Shown piece after piece: positions 5,267 to 6,281 of a stretch of DNA of 6,281 bases. The DNA lies in contig JALSQP010000153.1 of assembly GCA_026985375.1 (NCBI GenBank), positions 1 through 6,281 on the forward strand, given 5' to 3'. The notes beneath the pieces are model-generated. The model ran no database searches. It saw only the letters and a list, made by a program, of their open reading frames with translations, and was not told where the DNA came from. The stretch comes from Desulfurococcales archaeon. GTDB taxonomy: Archaea > Thermoproteota > Thermoprotei_A > Sulfolobales > Desulfurococcaceae. The position numbers were made by a program, and so were the translations under genes. The first letter of the stretch is position 1; each line of letters starts with the position of its first letter.

Positions 5267-5274
5267 GTTTTAAA
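5267..5274 (+). promoter_or_regulatory. Likely TATA box for the glmS-like gene
   Basis: GTTTTAAA, preceded by purine-rich CAATAA as a possible BRE, lies about 55 bp before the ATG. A start about 25 bp downstream gives a leader of about 28 nt that includes the AAGGTG site. TATTATATT near 5290 is an alternative but would leave almost no leader. Confidence 0.45.
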
Positions 5275-5312
5275 CAGCCCAGTAAATACTATTATATTAA
5301 CGCTATATCGAT

Positions 5313-5318
5313 AAGGTG
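5313..5318 (+). promoter_or_regulatory. Ribosome binding site of the glmS-like gene
   Basis: AAGGTG ends 6 nt before the ATG at 5325. This fixes the start, which matters because the codon after this ATG is where the catalytic Cys should be. Confidence 0.65.
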
Positions 5319-5324
5319 CCTCTT

Positions 5325-6281
5325 ATGGGTGGCATTTTCGGCTTTATCACAAAAGAAAAAATACCCGGCAAGTTATTGTATGAGGGGCTTAAACGACTCG
5401 TATATCGAGGATACGATGGAGCAGGTTATGCATATCTTGATGATAAGGGCAAACTCATAGTCAGGAAGAAAGCAGGCCACATCGAGAAAATATGGAAAGA
5501 TATAGGAATAACGGAGTTTTCCTCTGAGATAGCGATCGCGCACACAAGATATGCTAGCAGGGGATGGCCCAAAGACGATAATACGCATCCCTTACAAGAT
5601 TGCAGGAAGAGCCTCGCTATCGTTGTGGACGGCATAATCAAAAACTACGAGATTATCCGCAACGATCTTGTTAGGGAAGGACATAATTTTGTATCCACCA
5701 CAGATGCTGAAGTGCTTGCCCATCTCCTCGAGTCAGCCTCGGGGAAAGACAACAAGATAGACGACGTTATTGGTATAGGAAGAACCATTGACGGCGTATA
5801 TGCCTTCGCCGCTCTATTCCAAGGAGACAATAGATTATATGTGTTGACACGTGGCCAGCCCCTCGTAATAGGTATAGCGGAAAAAGGCTTCTTTATATCC
5901 AGCGACATCCCCAGTCTCCACGGATTTGCATCCGAAGCCATTGTACTAGGAGACAATATGGCTGGAGTAATTAGTCAGGACGGATTTAAAGTATTCGATG
6001 TCCTAACTGGCGGTGAAGTCAAGCAATTAGTTAGAAAGAGAGTCAAGTACCCAGCTGGACTCTGGGATAAAGCCGGCTATCCACACTATATGTTGAAGGA
6101 GATATATGAGATACCTCACGCGCTAAGACAAACTATCAACGGATTAATGGATAAGTACCTCAGACTAGCCGCAATGATCATTCAGGGCGCTAAGAACGTC
6201 TACGTGATAGCTAATGGCACAAGTCTTCATGCTGGTCTTGTTTCACTCTACTATTTTGCCGACCTAGCCAAGATCGATCTA
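5325..6281 (+). CDS. GlmS-like protein lacking the catalytic cysteine (3' partial)
   Basis: The first 319 residues resemble glucosamine-6-phosphate synthase (glutamine:fructose-6-phosphate amidotransferase), an N-terminal Ntn glutaminase joined to SIS isomerase domains. Typical GlmS starts MCGI; here it is MGGIFGF, so the nucleophile is Gly. The oxyanion Asn in the usual HNGIIENY is Asp102 in VDGIIKNY. Retained are RGYDGAG (29-35), HTR with Arg75, Gly103, TDAEV with Asp127, and NTHP. HTRWATHG has become HTRYASRG. The isomerase part begins near 240 with HYMLKEIYEIP (EQP in most) and a phosphate loop ANGTSLHAG (296-304), where ACGTS is usual. The isomerase may be active, but glutamine hydrolysis should be lost. 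The start is fixed by AAGGTG at 5313-5318, and no in-frame ATG that could restore MCG is near. It is divergent from amt. Possible roles: ammonia-dependent synthase, GlcN6P deaminase or isomerase. The remainder is outside the window. Confidence 0.9.
   Translation, partial: MGGIFGFITKEKIPGKLLYEGLKRLVYRGYDGAGYAYLDDKGKLIVRKKAGHIEKIWKDIGITEFSSEIAIAHTRYASRGWPKDDNTHPLQDCRKSLAIVVDGIIKNYEIIRNDLVREGHNFVSTTDAEVLAHLLESASGKDNKIDDVIGIGRTIDGVYAFAALFQGDNRLYVLTRGQPLVIGIAEKGFFISSDIPSLHGFASEAIVLGDNMAGVISQDGFKVFDVLTGGEVKQLVRKRVKYPAGLWDKAGYPHYMLKEIYEIPHALRQTINGLMDKYLRLAAMIIQGAKNVYVIANGTSLHAGLVSLYYFADLAKIDL

Larger units (their letters stand above)
4989..5324. promoter_or_regulatory. AT-rich divergent promoter region between amt and the glmS-like gene
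   Basis: This 336-bp gap holds no convincing gene; a 23-codon frame from the ATG near 5128 has no ribosome site. It is clearly AT-richer than the flanking genes. Toward amt it carries two small palindromes at 5004-5028 around a TTAAAATAA TATA-like element. In the middle lies a cluster of three CCTAAT half-sites (5107-5129). From about 5160 to 5236 it has loosely repeated motifs (ATATCTAAGG/ATATCTAGG, TATAGAG twice). Toward glmS it has TATA-like GTTTTAAA at 5267-5274. Confidence 0.6.

Noticed and set aside
5325..5624. Pseudogene explanation for the Cys-less GlmS
   Set aside because: The frame is open for 319 codons with good ribosome site and conserved motifs in both domains, so decay is not supported.
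5373..5956. Three minus-strand frames opposite the glmS-like gene
   Set aside because: They are shadows of a well-supported coding frame that runs uninterrupted from 5325 to the window edge.

Overview
The window looks like chromosomal DNA of a hyperthermophilic crenarchaeon, probably of the Desulfurococcales type; that placement is an inference with modest confidence. It rests on AGA/AGG and ATA codon use, TTG and GTG starts, archaeal Shine-Dalgarno sequences of the GGAGGTGATC series, TATA-like promoters with short leaders, T-run terminators and a very AT-rich intergenic region. No tRNA, rRNA, CRISPR array, insertion sequence or phage gene was seen.

Layout: (1) 1-844, minus: ATP-binding subunit of an ABC-2 type transporter, running off the left edge. 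(2) 1025-1321, minus: small helical protein of unknown function. (3) 1507-1818, plus: small orphan alpha/beta protein with a TTG start, whose stop codon overlaps that of (4) 1815-2234, minus: a half-size EamA/DMT membrane protein. (5) about 2366-3172, plus: a cell-surface protein with signal peptide, beta-rich ectodomain, Thr-rich stalk and C-terminal anchor. It overlaps by 20 bp at its 3' end (6) 3153-3617, minus: a PsiE-like four-helix membrane protein. (7) 3777-4982, minus: an ammonium transporter (Amt). (8) 5325-6281, plus: the first 319 codons of a GlmS-like protein, running off the right edge.

Most genes look like single transcription units: the coding strand switches five times across eight genes. 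Two convergent pairs have overlapping 3' ends and two divergent promoter regions serve genes (3) and (5); a third, 336-342 bp long and AT-rich, separates amt from the glmS-like gene.

The most notable observation is in the glmS-like gene. The catalytic cysteine that follows the initiator Met in GlmS and other Ntn glutamine amidotransferases is a glycine (the protein starts MGGIFGF), and the oxyanion-hole Asn of the usual HNG motif is Asp (VDG). Other glutamine-site residues (HTR, TDAEV) and the start of the sugar-isomerase domain (NGTS loop) are kept. The protein should therefore not hydrolyse glutamine. Since it is divergently paired with an ammonium transporter, a testable idea is that it makes or breaks amino sugars with free ammonia, or acts only as an isomerase.
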